From NCBI RefSeq assembly GCF_014397785.1, contig NZ_VZQQ01000001.1, positions 450,145 to 514,144 on the forward strand: DNA of 64,000 nt, given 5' to 3'. This DNA is from Paraburkholderia podalyriae (GTDB taxonomy: Bacteria > Pseudomonadota > Gammaproteobacteria > Burkholderiales > Burkholderiaceae). Under the pieces are notes generated by a model that saw nothing but the letters and a program-made list of their open reading frames with translations, did no database searches and was not told the origin of the DNA. A program made the translations under genes and the position numbers. Each line of letters starts with the position of its first letter. Positions within the stretch are counted from its first letter, which is position 1. Positions 37,532 through 45,510 of the stretch are shown one piece after another.

Positions 37532-37810
37532 TCAGCCCGCGAGCCCGCGCCGGATTACTTCGTCCAGCAGCCCGTTCAGGCCGTCGGGATGCGTGGCGGC
37601 GCGCGTTTTCAGTTCATCCACCAGCCCGCTGTTGAGCTTGCACGCAAACGGCACAAGGCCTTGCGCCTGATCGAGCTTGCGCTGCTCACGCCGGTCGACC
37701 TTCGGTTCGGTCGCCACGCCCTTGCCGCCAAGGCTCGCGGTCGCCCGCTTCATCGCGTTGCCCAGTTTCAACGCCTTGTTCTTTTCAAGGTCGGTTTTTT
37801 TCATCGCCAT
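37532..37810 (-). CDS. Small hypothetical protein, possibly ribbon-helix-helix
   Basis: A 92-residue protein starting MAMKKTDLEKNKALKLGNAM, very lysine-rich at first. The C-terminal half (VPFACKLNSGLVDELKTRA, then GLNGLLDEVIRRGLAG) has a strand-helix-helix pattern like ribbon-helix-helix DNA-binding proteins. The ATG at 37810 follows AGAGG by about ten bases. It lies 55 bases downstream of the Mut7-C gene on the same strand and may share its transcript. DNA binding is only an inference from secondary structure. Confidence 0.7.
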   Translation of the reverse strand: MAMKKTDLEKNKALKLGNAMKRATASLGGKGVATEPKVDRREQRKLDQAQGLVPFACKLNSGLVDELKTRAATHPDGLNGLLDEVIRRGLAG

Positions 37811-37865
37811 CGGAAAGGCCTCTGCCAAATAGATCAACCCGCATTGTACGCAAGCGCGCGGCGCG

Positions 37866-38624
37866 TCAGCCGACGCGCTCCGGCGCGCCGGGGGAGACGC
37901 TGTCCATCAACGCGCGCATCCTCTGCCAATGCGTGCCTTCCCAGAACACGCGTCCGCACACGTCGCAGGTCACGAAGCGGCTGTGCCGCTGCAGCACGCC
38001 GTGCGGCACGCGCGGGCCGGCTTCCTCGCGCGCGATGCGCCGCAGCGGCGCATTGCATATCAGACACAGCCGGAACGGTTGCGCGCTGCGCGCGAGATCG
38101 AGCCGTTCGAACACTTCGCGCAACTGCTCACGCGGCCGCAGCGCGCGCACGTAGCAGCCATGCGTGATGTTGCGGCGTTTGAGCAACTCGCGGTCGCGCG
38201 TCAGCACTATACGCTGCTGCGCGGCGGCGAGCGCCTCGATATCGGCGTCGGGAAAGTGGTTGTCGTACAGCGTATCGAAGCCTGCGAGCCGTAGAAGCGG
38301 CGCGAGGCCTCCTAAATGGGCATCGGCGATGAAGCGCATCACTCGCAAAGGTCGCTCGCGCACGCGCAGCAACGGCTGGATGTCGAGCGCCTCGAATTTC
38401 GGATACACGGCGACGCGGTCTCCGTCGGCGAGCGGATGATCGAAACCGACCGAGTCGCCGTTCACCAATATCAGTTCGACCTCGGTATGCGGCACGCCGA
38501 GCACCTCGATCATGTGCTTGGTCGTCGCACCGCGCGCACAGACGCAGGGGAACGCGCGCCGACGCAGCGGCCGGGCGATGAAGTCGTTCAGCTCCTCGTA
38601 GAAGCGGAATGTCGCGGTGACCAT
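37866..38624 (-). CDS. Ubiquitin-like / Mut7-C RNase domain fusion protein
   Basis: A two-domain protein of 252 residues. Residues ~1-85 form a beta-grasp (ubiquitin-like) domain (TATFRFYEELNDF to DGDRVAVYPKFEAL). The rest is a Mut7-C domain: RFIADAHLGGLAPLLRLAGF, the PIN-like acidic sites RIVLTRDRELLKRR, then a zinc ribbon with CLICNAPL and CDVCGRVFWEGTHW. The combination is the known Ub-Mut7C architecture, of unknown biological role; Mut7-C domains are predicted RNases. The start at 38624 is used because the beta-grasp fold begins there; the upstream in-frame ATG adds a polar leader. Confidence 0.88.
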   Translation of the reverse strand: MVTATFRFYEELNDFIARPLRRRAFPCVCARGATTKHMIEVLGVPHTEVELILVNGDSVGFDHPLADGDRVAVYPKFEALDIQPLLRVRERPLRVMRFIADAHLGGLAPLLRLAGFDTLYDNHFPDADIEALAAAQQRIVLTRDRELLKRRNITHGCYVRALRPREQLREVFERLDLARSAQPFRLCLICNAPLRRIAREEAGPRVPHGVLQRHSRFVTCDVCGRVFWEGTHWQRMRALMDSVSPGAPERVG

Positions 38625-38717
38625 CTCGGCAGTATCGCACCGCTGGCGTTGCGCGTTGTCCTGCGCGTGTCGCATGAGTGTGCTTTACTTCGGGTTCTTT
38701 AGAAGACGGAGCGATAG

Positions 38718-39587
38718 ATGGACATCGGTTTTATCGGTCTCGGCGAGATGGGCGCCGCGATGGTTGCAAACATTCTGAAAGCCGGGCACCCGGTGCGCGT
38801 GTGGAACCGCTCGCCGGACAAGGCGCAGCCGCTGGCCGGGCTGGGCGCGCAGATCGTCGCGACGCCGGCAGAAGCGTTTGCGGGCGACGCGGTGTTCTCG
38901 ATGCTCGCCGACGATGCCGCGTTGCGCGAAGTCATCACCGCGTCGCTGCTCGAGCATGCGCCGCGCGGGCTGATCCACGCGAACATGGCGACGATTTCCG
39001 TTGCACTGGCCGAGGAACTGGCGACCGCGCACGCGTCGCGCGGCGTGCACTATGTGGCCGCACCGGTGCTCGGCCGGCCTGACGTCGCGGCCGCGGGCAA
39101 GCTGACGATCGTCGCGGGCGGCCCGGCGGAATCGATCGACCGGGTCCAGCCGATTTTCGACGCGCTCGGCCAGAAGACCTGGCGCATCGGCTCGCTGCCG
39201 CAGCAGGCGAACGTGATGAAGCTGGCTGCGAACTTCATGCTCGGCGCCGCGATCGAGACGCTCGGCGAAGCGGCCGCGCTCGTGACGGGGCACGGCCTCG
39301 CGATGCAGGACTTCCTCGACGTGATCACCAACGGCCTGTTCCCGGGACCGGTGTACTCGGGCTACGGCAAGTTGATCGCCGAGCAGCGCTTCGAACCGGC
39401 GCTGTTCAAGGCGCGTCTGGGGCTGAAGGACGTGCGCCTCGCGCTTGCCGCCGCCGATGCGGTGACGACGCCGATGCCGGTCGCGAGCGTGGTGCGCGAC
39501 AGCCTGATCGAGGCGATCGCGCACGGCGATGGCGACAAGGATTTCGCGGTGCTGGGTCAGGTGGCGACGCGGCGGGCCGGTCGTTGA
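38718..39587 (+). CDS. NAD(P)-dependent beta-hydroxyacid dehydrogenase (3-hydroxyisobutyrate dehydrogenase family)
   Basis: A 289-residue oxidoreductase of the HIBADH/6-phosphogluconate-like family. The N-terminal Rossmann motif is GFIGLGEMGAAMVANIL, VWNRSPDK sets cofactor preference (Arg/Ser suggests NADPH), and the catalytic Lys lies in QANVMKLAANFML. GLYR-type succinic semialdehyde or glyoxylate reductases and tartronate semialdehyde reductases share these motifs, so the substrate cannot be fixed. Confidence 0.9.
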   Translation: MDIGFIGLGEMGAAMVANILKAGHPVRVWNRSPDKAQPLAGLGAQIVATPAEAFAGDAVFSMLADDAALREVITASLLEHAPRGLIHANMATISVALAEELATAHASRGVHYVAAPVLGRPDVAAAGKLTIVAGGPAESIDRVQPIFDALGQKTWRIGSLPQQANVMKLAANFMLGAAIETLGEAAALVTGHGLAMQDFLDVITNGLFPGPVYSGYGKLIAEQRFEPALFKARLGLKDVRLALAAADAVTTPMPVASVVRDSLIEAIAHGDGDKDFAVLGQVATRRAGR

Positions 39588-39696
39588 CGGTGGCTGTCGA
39601 GCGCCGGGCGCGAGCGATCGACGCAACGTGGCCGGATGGAGTCACGCCGGGCGGCAAGGCATAATAGCCGTCCGATTCCCCCTTCTCCCGACTTCG

Positions 39697-40332
39697 ATGA
39701 CTCTGCATACCTGGTGGCTGTTCGCCGTGACCGTTTTCGTCGTTTCCGCGATTCCCGGTCCCAACATGCTGCTCGTGATGACGCACGGCGCCCAGCACGG
39801 CCTGCGCCGTGCGAGCGCGACGATGGTCGGCTGTCTTTCGGCGCTGGTGCTGATGCTGGCGGTATCGGCGGCGGGGCTCGGCGTGTTTCTGGCGGCATGG
39901 CCGACCATGTTCAACGCACTGCGCATGATCGGCGCGGCCTATCTCGTGTATCTGGGCATCAAGGCATGGCGCGCGCCGGCCGACGAAGCGACTGCGCGAA
40001 ACGTCGACGAACTAACGGCGAGGCCCGCGCGCTCGCGCTTCGCGCTATTTCGCAACGGCTTTCTGGTCGCGAGCAGCAATCCGAAGGCGATCCTGTTCGC
40101 GGCCGCGCTGCTGCCGCAATTCATCGATGCCACCCAGCCGACGTTGCCGCAATTCGGCGTACTGCTCGCCACGTTTGCGTCGATCGAGGTCAGTTGGTAT
40201 CTGGTGTACGCGGGTTTCGGCACGCGCATCGGCGCGAAGCTGAAAAGCCGCGGCGTTGCGCGAATGTTCAACCGGCTGACGGGCGGTGTGTTCGTCGGCT
40301 TCGGCGCGATGATGGCGCTGGCGCGGCACTAA
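39697..40332 (+). CDS. LysE/RhtB family amino-acid exporter
   Basis: Inner-membrane exporter of 211 residues with about six hydrophobic segments. The family signature is at the N-terminus: FVVSAIPGPNMLLVMTHGAQ, followed by GLRRASATMVGCLSA. The mid-region FRNGFLVASSNPKAILFAAA is also diagnostic (NPKA). Substrates of this group are homoserine, threonine, lysine or others. A -10-like CATAAT lies about 35 bases upstream of the ATG at 39697. Confidence 0.92.
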   Translation: MTLHTWWLFAVTVFVVSAIPGPNMLLVMTHGAQHGLRRASATMVGCLSALVLMLAVSAAGLGVFLAAWPTMFNALRMIGAAYLVYLGIKAWRAPADEATARNVDELTARPARSRFALFRNGFLVASSNPKAILFAAALLPQFIDATQPTLPQFGVLLATFASIEVSWYLVYAGFGTRIGAKLKSRGVARMFNRLTGGVFVGFGAMMALARH

Positions 40333-40392
40333 GCACCGCGCTCCACAGCAGACAAGAGGAAATGGAGCCGTACGAATGTGACCGTGGTATGT

Positions 40393-40454
40393 TTGCAACA
40401 TCGAGGGTGAACCCTAATTTGCATGTTGCAATGCACCAAGCGGTTTGCTATAGT
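40393..40454 (+). promoter_or_regulatory. Strong promoter with a nested dyad, driving a candidate small RNA
   Basis: TTGCAA (40426-40431) and TATAGT (40449-40454) are spaced by exactly 17 bases. The -35 is the right arm of a perfect dyad: TTGCAACAT at 40393-40401 and ATGTTGCAA at 40423-40431, 30 bases centre to centre. Inside it AGGGT-ga-ACCCT (40404-40415) forms another dyad. This looks like an operator for a dimeric or tetrameric regulator. Confidence 0.7.
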
Positions 40455-40460
40455 AGGCCT

Positions 40461-40521
40461 TGTCTCCTCCATGTCTCCACTGATATGGATTCAGCCCGCC
40501 AACCTAGGCGGGCTTTTTTTT
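40461..40521 (+). ncRNA. Candidate ~60-nt C-rich small regulatory RNA
   Basis: The span from the predicted start (about 40461) to the end of a T7+ run is ~60 nt and has no ORF. It holds two copies of TGTCTCC (40461-40467, 40472-40478), the first continuing into CTCCTCC, which is complementary to Shine-Dalgarno sequences. A short hairpin (TCCAT 40468-40472 with ATGGA 40485-40489) precedes the terminator stem (40493-40500 with 40507-40514) and T-run. C-rich anti-Shine-Dalgarno sRNAs of this kind, such as NcS27, are known in Burkholderia cenocepacia; I recall this only generally and have not compared sequences. Confidence 0.65.
40493..40520 (+). terminator. Intrinsic terminator of the candidate sRNA
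   Basis: AGCCCGCC (40493-40500) pairs with GGCGGGCT (40507-40514), loop AACCTA, followed by at least six more T residues. Confidence 0.9.
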
Positions 40522-40585
40522 GCCCCGAATTCGCCGTGGGACTGCGGACGCTTGACCTGGTGTCGACGTTCGCGGTTCGACTCGC

Positions 40586-41533
40586 CTAGCGTTTCAAACC
40601 GGTCTCTTCGTCCGTGCTGATGGCGAGATTCATGCACTGGATCGCCGCACCCGATGCGCCCTTGCCGAGATTGTCCAGACGCGCAACGGTCACGAAGTGC
40701 TCCTCGTTGCCGAACACGAACAGGTCGACGCGATTGGTGTCGTTGTTCGCCTGCACGTCGAAGAAGCCGTTGTCGAGATTCCCGTCGGCGTCGAACGGTG
40801 CGACGTGCACGAACGCTTCACCCGCGTAGTACTCGGCGAACAGAGCCTGCACGTCCTGCGGCGTCGTCTTCTTCGCGAGTTGGCCCGGCGAGAAGTACGT
40901 GGTGACGGCGAGGCCCTTGTAGAAGTCGCCGACGATCGGCGTGAAGATCGGCGCCGACTTCAGGCCGGTATGCGCGGCCATTTCCGGCAGGTGCTTGTGC
41001 GTAAGGCTGAGCGCGTACGGGCGCGGGCTCTTCAGCCTGTCGTTGCCGCCGGCTTCGTAGTCGGCAATCATCTTCTTGCCGCCGCCGCTGTAGCCCGTGA
41101 TCGAGTAGGCGTGCGCGGCGAACTCGGGTGCGACGACGCCGCCTTCGACGAGCGGGCGCATCGCCAGCACGAACGCCGAGGCGTGGCAGCCCGGCACGGC
41201 GATGCGTTTGGCGGTGCGCAGGCGCTCGCGTTGCGAGCGTGCCAGCTCGGGCAGGCCATAGGCCCAGTCGGGCGAGGTGCGGAACGCGGTGCTCGCGTCG
41301 ATCAGCACGGTACGGTCGTTATCGACAAGCGAAGCGGATTCGCGCGAAGCGACGTCGGGCAGGCACAGGAACGTGACGTCCGACGCGTTGATGAGACGAC
41401 GGCGCTCGTCCAGGTCCTTGCGCTTCGCTTCTTCGATACGCAGGATTTCGACGTCGGCGCGCTGCGACAGATATTCAAAAATCTTCAGGCCGGTCGTGCC
41501 TTCCTGTCCGTCGACAAAAACTTTCGTGCTCAT
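40586..41533 (-). CDS. argC: N-acetyl-gamma-glutamyl-phosphate reductase, type 2
   Basis: Reduces N-acetylglutamyl-phosphate with NADPH in arginine synthesis. The 315-residue length and the start [21 protein letters not shown] identify the shorter type-2 form. The catalytic Cys lies in [10 protein letters not shown], and [12 protein letters not shown] is the conserved active-site loop. It is convergent with the candidate sRNA. No other arg gene is in the window. Confidence 0.96.
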   Translation of the reverse strand: MSTKVFVDGQEGTTGLKIFEYLSQRADVEILRIEEAKRKDLDERRRLINASDVTFLCLPDVASRESASLVDNDRTVLIDASTAFRTSPDWAYGLPELARSQRERLRTAKRIAVPGCHASAFVLAMRPLVEGGVVAPEFAAHAYSITGYSGGGKKMIADYEAGGNDRLKSPRPYALSLTHKHLPEMAAHTGLKSAPIFTPIVGDFYKGLAVTTYFSPGQLAKKTTPQDVQALFAEYYAGEAFVHVAPFDADGNLDNGFFDVQANNDTNRVDLFVFGNEEHFVTVARLDNLGKGASGAAIQCMNLAISTDEETGLKR

Positions 41534-41681
41534 CTCGATCTCACTCGCTGGAAACGGGGCGCGAGGCCGCGCCGGAACGTCATTTTATGACGTCATCGCC
41601 GCGCATGTGCGGTGCAGCGCGAAAAAACGACGATGCGCGCGCAACGTGACATCGGCGTGACCTGTTGCACGGCGAATGCGT

Positions 41682-41736
41682 GCTGATGACCGAAGATGAA
41701 CTGCGGATGAACCGCGGATGAACCGCGGATGAGCCG
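41682..41736. repeat. Five-copy 11-bp tandem repeat between the flavoprotein gene and argC
   Basis: The unit CGGATGAACCG occurs exactly at 41704-41714 and 41715-41725, with one change at 41726-41736, and more diverged at 41682-41692 and 41693-41703. The period equals about one helical turn. It lies just past the 3' end of the minus-strand flavoprotein gene. Confidence 0.8.
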
Positions 41737-41763
41737 CGCCGCCATCGCGGCGCCGTTCAGCCA

Positions 41764-42336
41764 TTACCCGCGCGGCGCGATCCAGCGCGCGGTGACGCCC
41801 GCAATGCGTGCGCCGAAGAGGCGCGCGGTTTCGAGATCGCCGGGGGGCGGTGCTTCGTCGGGCGACGCATCGGCCGCCGATTGCGTGAGCAGCCCGGTAA
41901 AGCCACCGACGAAGTTCAGGTCGTTGCGCGTCGCGGCCTTGGTGTTCGACGGCATCATGCCGGTGCCCGCCCAGATCATGCTGTGCTGCATCGCCAGCGT
42001 GACGAAGTACTGGATCGTCGAGAACTTGTCGCCGTTCATCGTCGCCGAGTTCGTGAAACCGGCCGCGATCTTGTCCTTCCACGCCTGGCCGAACCACGGC
42101 TTCGAACTCGCGTCGGCGAACTTCTTGAAGTCTGCCGATGGACCGCCCATGTAGGTCGGCGCGCCGAAGATCAGCGCATCGGCGGCGGCGAGTTCGTCCC
42201 ACGACGCGTCGTCGAGGTCGCCGACCGGCATCAGCTTCGCCTGCGCACCGGCTTCGAGCGCGCCCGCGAGCACGGCTTCGGCGACTTTCTTCGTATGGCC
42301 GTAGCCGCTGTGATAAACGATGACGATCTTCGACAT
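41764..42336 (-). CDS. NAD(P)H:quinone oxidoreductase / flavodoxin-family protein (WrbA-like)
   Basis: FMN-binding protein of 190 residues. The phosphate loop is VYHSGYGHTKKVAEAV at residues ~6-21. FGAPTYMGGPSADFKKF and KPWFGQAWKDKIAAGFTNS resemble WrbA/NQO proteins, which reduce quinones by two electrons. The ATG at 42336 is chosen because the flavodoxin strand begins at once; the upstream in-frame ATG adds 15 non-conserved residues. Confidence 0.88.
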   Translation of the reverse strand: MSKIVIVYHSGYGHTKKVAEAVLAGALEAGAQAKLMPVGDLDDASWDELAAADALIFGAPTYMGGPSADFKKFADASSKPWFGQAWKDKIAAGFTNSATMNGDKFSTIQYFVTLAMQHSMIWAGTGMMPSNTKAATRNDLNFVGGFTGLLTQSAADASPDEAPPPGDLETARLFGARIAGVTARWIAPRG

Positions 42337-42426
42337 GAAATGCTCCGGCAAGGCGATCCGCAACGTGAACGGGAGAAGCAACGCGCTGCGGCGCGGGGCT
42401 CGCGATGACGACCGCGATGGTCGCCG

Positions 42427-43023
42427 CTAGCGCCCGAAATTGACCACCAGCCGCGCGCTGCCGATCGCGGCCGTGCCGATCTGGTGATCGAACATCAACG
42501 CGGGGCGTCCTTGCGCGAGATGCAGATCGGCCGAACTCAGCGCGTACACGGTGATGATATAGCGATGCGGTTTGCCGGGCGGCGGGCAGGGGCCGCCATA
42601 GCCGTCGGTATCGAAGTCGTTGCGCGCTTCGACCGCGCCGAGCTTATGCAGGAAACCGGATGAACTAGCATTCTCCGGCAGGCTGTCGACCGTGGCCGGG
42701 ATGCCCGCGACCGCCCAGTGCCACCAGCCGCGCCCGGGCGCGTCCTCGTCGAACATCGTGATCGCGAAGCCGCGGGTGCCGGCCGGCGCGTCGCGCCATG
42801 ACAGTTGGGGTGAACGGTTGCCGCCTTTGCAGTCGTTCTGATCGAACACCTGCGCATTGGGCACGGCGCCGCCCGCGCGCACGTTCGCGCTCGTCAGCGT
42901 GAACGGCTCGTCGGCCCGCGCACCGGTGCCGTGTACCGCGAATAGCGCGAGCATCGCGCCGACGGCGAGCGATCGATGCCGCCAGCAGGAAGCCATCGAA
43001 ACAACCAGGCAACGTTCGCGCAT
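42427..43023 (-). CDS. YbhB/YbcL family PEBP-like protein, exported
   Basis: Phosphatidylethanolamine-binding-protein-like fold, 198 residues. A signal peptide probably ends near GTGARA (residue ~37). The motifs are CKGGNRSPQLSW, DEDAPGRGWWHWAVAGIP and YGGPCPPPGKPHRYIITVYAL, matching the bacterial Raf-kinase-inhibitor-like family. The function in bacteria is unclear. The start is uncertain, since internal ATGs at codons 10 and 24 would also leave a signal. Confidence 0.88.
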   Translation of the reverse strand: MRERCLVVSMASCWRHRSLAVGAMLALFAVHGTGARADEPFTLTSANVRAGGAVPNAQVFDQNDCKGGNRSPQLSWRDAPAGTRGFAITMFDEDAPGRGWWHWAVAGIPATVDSLPENASSSGFLHKLGAVEARNDFDTDGYGGPCPPPGKPHRYIITVYALSSADLHLAQGRPALMFDHQIGTAAIGSARLVVNFGR

Positions 43024-43293
43024 ATGCCGGTTCTCCTGTCAGGGCGCGAGGCGCGGGTCCTCGCGATGGTCGTTGTCTTGAATTGTGCCCCAAGGTCGAA
43101 TCAAGTCTAACATCAGCGCTGATTAGCTCTGCGACGCAATAAGTTCGCGTCCCGCGGAATTCGCAGATAGGAAATCAGCTATAGTGGAAGGCCTTATCGC
43201 GCGACCCTGGCTGTATTTGACTCGTCTAAATTGCGAGCGTCGAAATAAGTGTTAGAAGTTGTGGAGACCGGTTTATCCGTCCAGAGGAGGACG

Positions 43294-43983
43294 ATGCAAG
43301 TTTCACTCAGGGTCGTGGTGGCAGACGATCATCCGGTCATTCTGTTTGGCGCTGAACATGCGCTGGTCAAGTTTCCCGGTATGCAAGTCGTTGGGCGTGC
43401 AAGGCAGTCGACTGAACTCATCAAAATATTGCAATCCACCGAGTGCGACGTACTCGTCACCGACCTGGCCATGCCGGGCGGTCAGTACGGCGATGGCTTG
43501 CAACTCATCGACTATTTGCGCCGCAATTTCCCGGACCTGCCGATCGTCGTGCTCACCATGCTTGAGAACGCCGCATTGCTTAAACGGCTCAGGGAGCTTG
43601 GCGTGACGTCGGTCGTGAACAAATCGGACGATCTCAGCCATATTGCGCTTGCGGTACAGCACGTCGGCCGTCGCATGACGTATATGAGTCCGTCGGTGAA
43701 GGCGGTGCTCGATGGGTTGCGGGTCAATCTGGCCGGCAGGCGCGACGACTCGAAGCTGTCGCGGCGCGAACTCGAAGTCGTGCGCCTGTTCGTGTCGGGC
43801 ATGACGATCAAGGAAATTTCGCAGCGCTTGAATCGCAGCATCAAGACGATCAGCACGCAGAAAAACGCGGCCATGCGCAAGCTCGGAATCGATCGCGACT
43901 CCCAACTATTCCAGTATGCGCAGAGCAATGGTTTGCTGAATCTGACGTCGGACTCGCGTAAAGACATCGCCAACGAGTCCTGA
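43294..43983 (+). CDS. RcsB-like response regulator (REC + LuxR HTH)
   Basis: Two-domain regulator of 229 residues. The receiver has VVADDHPVILFGA (acidic pocket), phosphoacceptor Asp57 in VTDLAMPGG and Lys in VNKSDD. The LuxR-type HTH at residues ~150-215 reads SRRELEVVRLFVSGMTIKEI and SIKTISTQKNAAMRKLG, closest in pattern to RcsB/BfmR. The ATG at 43294 has GAGGAGG at 43284-43290 and replaces a longer reading from 43249. No sensor kinase is adjacent. TATAGT at 43180-43185 is a plausible -10. Confidence 0.93.
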   Translation: MQVSLRVVVADDHPVILFGAEHALVKFPGMQVVGRARQSTELIKILQSTECDVLVTDLAMPGGQYGDGLQLIDYLRRNFPDLPIVVLTMLENAALLKRLRELGVTSVVNKSDDLSHIALAVQHVGRRMTYMSPSVKAVLDGLRVNLAGRRDDSKLSRRELEVVRLFVSGMTIKEISQRLNRSIKTISTQKNAAMRKLGIDRDSQLFQYAQSNGLLNLTSDSRKDIANES

Positions 43984-44020
43984 TATCGCGCGCGGTTCCT
44001 TTGCCGGGTAGTCGGCGATA

Positions 44021-44054
44021 AAAAAGCCGCCAGTTTCGCAACAGGCGGCTTTTT
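44021..44054. terminator. Bidirectional intrinsic terminator between the response regulator and pyrE
   Basis: AAAAAGCCGCC (44021-44031) pairs perfectly with GGCGGCTTTTT (44044-44054) around a 12-base loop, with A- and T-runs at the two sides. Confidence 0.9.
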
Positions 44055-44111
44055 CATTCGCTCCGCATCAAAGCGGCTGCGTTTTATTGTCACTGCTATA
44101 GCGCGATGGCT

Positions 44112-44798
44112 TTATTGCGGCGTCGACGTTGCACCGCCATGCGCAGCGGACCACTCGGCCGGCGCGTGCAGGAACTTCTCCACTTCGTCGATCGTCTTCG
44201 TGTCGAAGTAGTTGTTTTGCTTCGCGACGCGCAGTACGTCCCACCACGTGGCGAGCGCGTGCAGATCGACGTCGATGTCTTTCAGCACCGACACGCTTTC
44301 CTTGAAGATGTTGTAGTGGAACAGCACGAAGCAGTGGTTCACCGTCGCGCCCGCGGTGCGCAGCGCGTTGATGAAGTTGATCTTGCTGCGGCTGTCGGTC
44401 GTCAGGTCTTCGACGAGCAGCACGCGCTGGCCTTCGGTCAGCAGACCTTCGATCTGCGCGTTGCGGCCGAAACCCTTCGGCTTCTTGCGCACATACTGCA
44501 TCGGCACCATCAGGCGGTCGGACAGCCACGCCGCGAACGGGATGCCCGCGGTTTCGCCACCGGCGACCGCGTCGATCTGTTCATAGCCGACATCGCGCAG
44601 GATCGTCGCTTCGGCCATTTCCATCAGGCCGCGGCGCACGCGCGGATACGAGATCAGCTTGCGGCAATCGATATACACCGGGCTTGCCCAGCCGGACGTG
44701 AAAATATACGGTTTCTCCGCATTGAAATGCACTGCTTGTACTTCGAGCAGCATCTTGGCGGTGGTGTCGGAGATCGTCTGGCGATCGAAGCCTGTCAT
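44112..44798 (-). CDS. pyrE: Orotate phosphoribosyltransferase
   Basis: Joins orotate to PRPP to give orotidine monophosphate in pyrimidine synthesis. The 228-residue protein has [20 protein letters not shown] near the start, [17 protein letters not shown], and the PRPP-binding motif [14 protein letters not shown]. The ATG at 44798 is the family start; the frame is open for 20 more codons with no conservation. A minus-strand -10 (TAAAAT, 44942-44947) lies about 150 bases upstream. Confidence 0.96.
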   Translation of the reverse strand: MTGFDRQTISDTTAKMLLEVQAVHFNAEKPYIFTSGWASPVYIDCRKLISYPRVRRGLMEMAEATILRDVGYEQIDAVAGGETAGIPFAAWLSDRLMVPMQYVRKKPKGFGRNAQIEGLLTEGQRVLLVEDLTTDSRSKINFINALRTAGATVNHCFVLFHYNIFKESVSVLKDIDVDLHALATWWDVLRVAKQNNYFDTKTIDEVEKFLHAPAEWSAAHGGATSTPQ

Positions 44799-45056
44799 GG
44801 GGCGGATCCTTCGGAGTGAGCGGGGGAGAAGCGGGCGCTGGGCCCGGTGGCGCAGCAAGCGGGGTATGCCGCGCCATGCTGGGCGGAATACGCGGCCGGG
44901 AGAAGAGCACAGACCGGCTTTTGCTGCGCGCGTGGGCCGCTATTTTACCTGAAATGGGTCCCACCGAGGGAGCGTCGTGCGCGGCGGCGTGGCCGGCGGG
45001 TGCCTCGGCGCGCGCATCGTCTTGTGACCGGGTGAGGCCGCCTTCAGACCTACGGA

Positions 45057-45291
45057 ATGCTTTCAATGAACGCCGATCCACCCGTCTCCGACTCCGCCAT
45101 CGATACCCGCCCCGCCGTCAAACAGGGCTATGCGGGCCACGCGCTGCTCGCCTCGGTGCCTAGGCTACGCGATGGACGGCTTCGATCTGCTGATCCTCGG
45201 CTTCATGCTGCCCGTGATCGCTGCCGACCTGCATCTGAGTTCGCGTTCAATCGCATCGAATCCGCAGCATCCGCGGCGACTGTTTCGCTAA
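45057..45291 (+). pseudogene. MFS transporter remnant with a frameshift and 3' truncation
   Basis: The first frame gives a normal-looking cytoplasmic N-terminus (MNADPPVSDSAID, then GYAGHALLASV). After an extra C in the CC pair at 45159-45160 the sequence must shift frame to continue as LGYAMDGFDLLILGFMLPVI, then AADLHLSS, the typical first helix of major-facilitator sugar or aromatic-acid transporters. It then runs into unrelated sequence and stops at 45289-45291. About 400 residues are missing. Both a +1 insertion and a large deletion are implied. The rest of 44799-45510 shows no gene. Confidence 0.82.
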
Positions 45292-45510
45292 TGGCGAGTC
45301 CTGTTAACCACTCAGTGCATCGACACGTCCGGGGTGTACACTGATCGACCCGCGAAGCACTCCACATCGTCCGGTCTTCGTCGAGGTGAGCCATCGCGCC
45401 TGACCGGGCGCGTGCGGAAACCGCCTCGGTCGGCTATCCGTCCGACAGATGAAAGCACTGCAACGGTGTGGGTCGCCGGGCCCAATCACTTACGTCTCGC
45501 AGGCCTAGAA

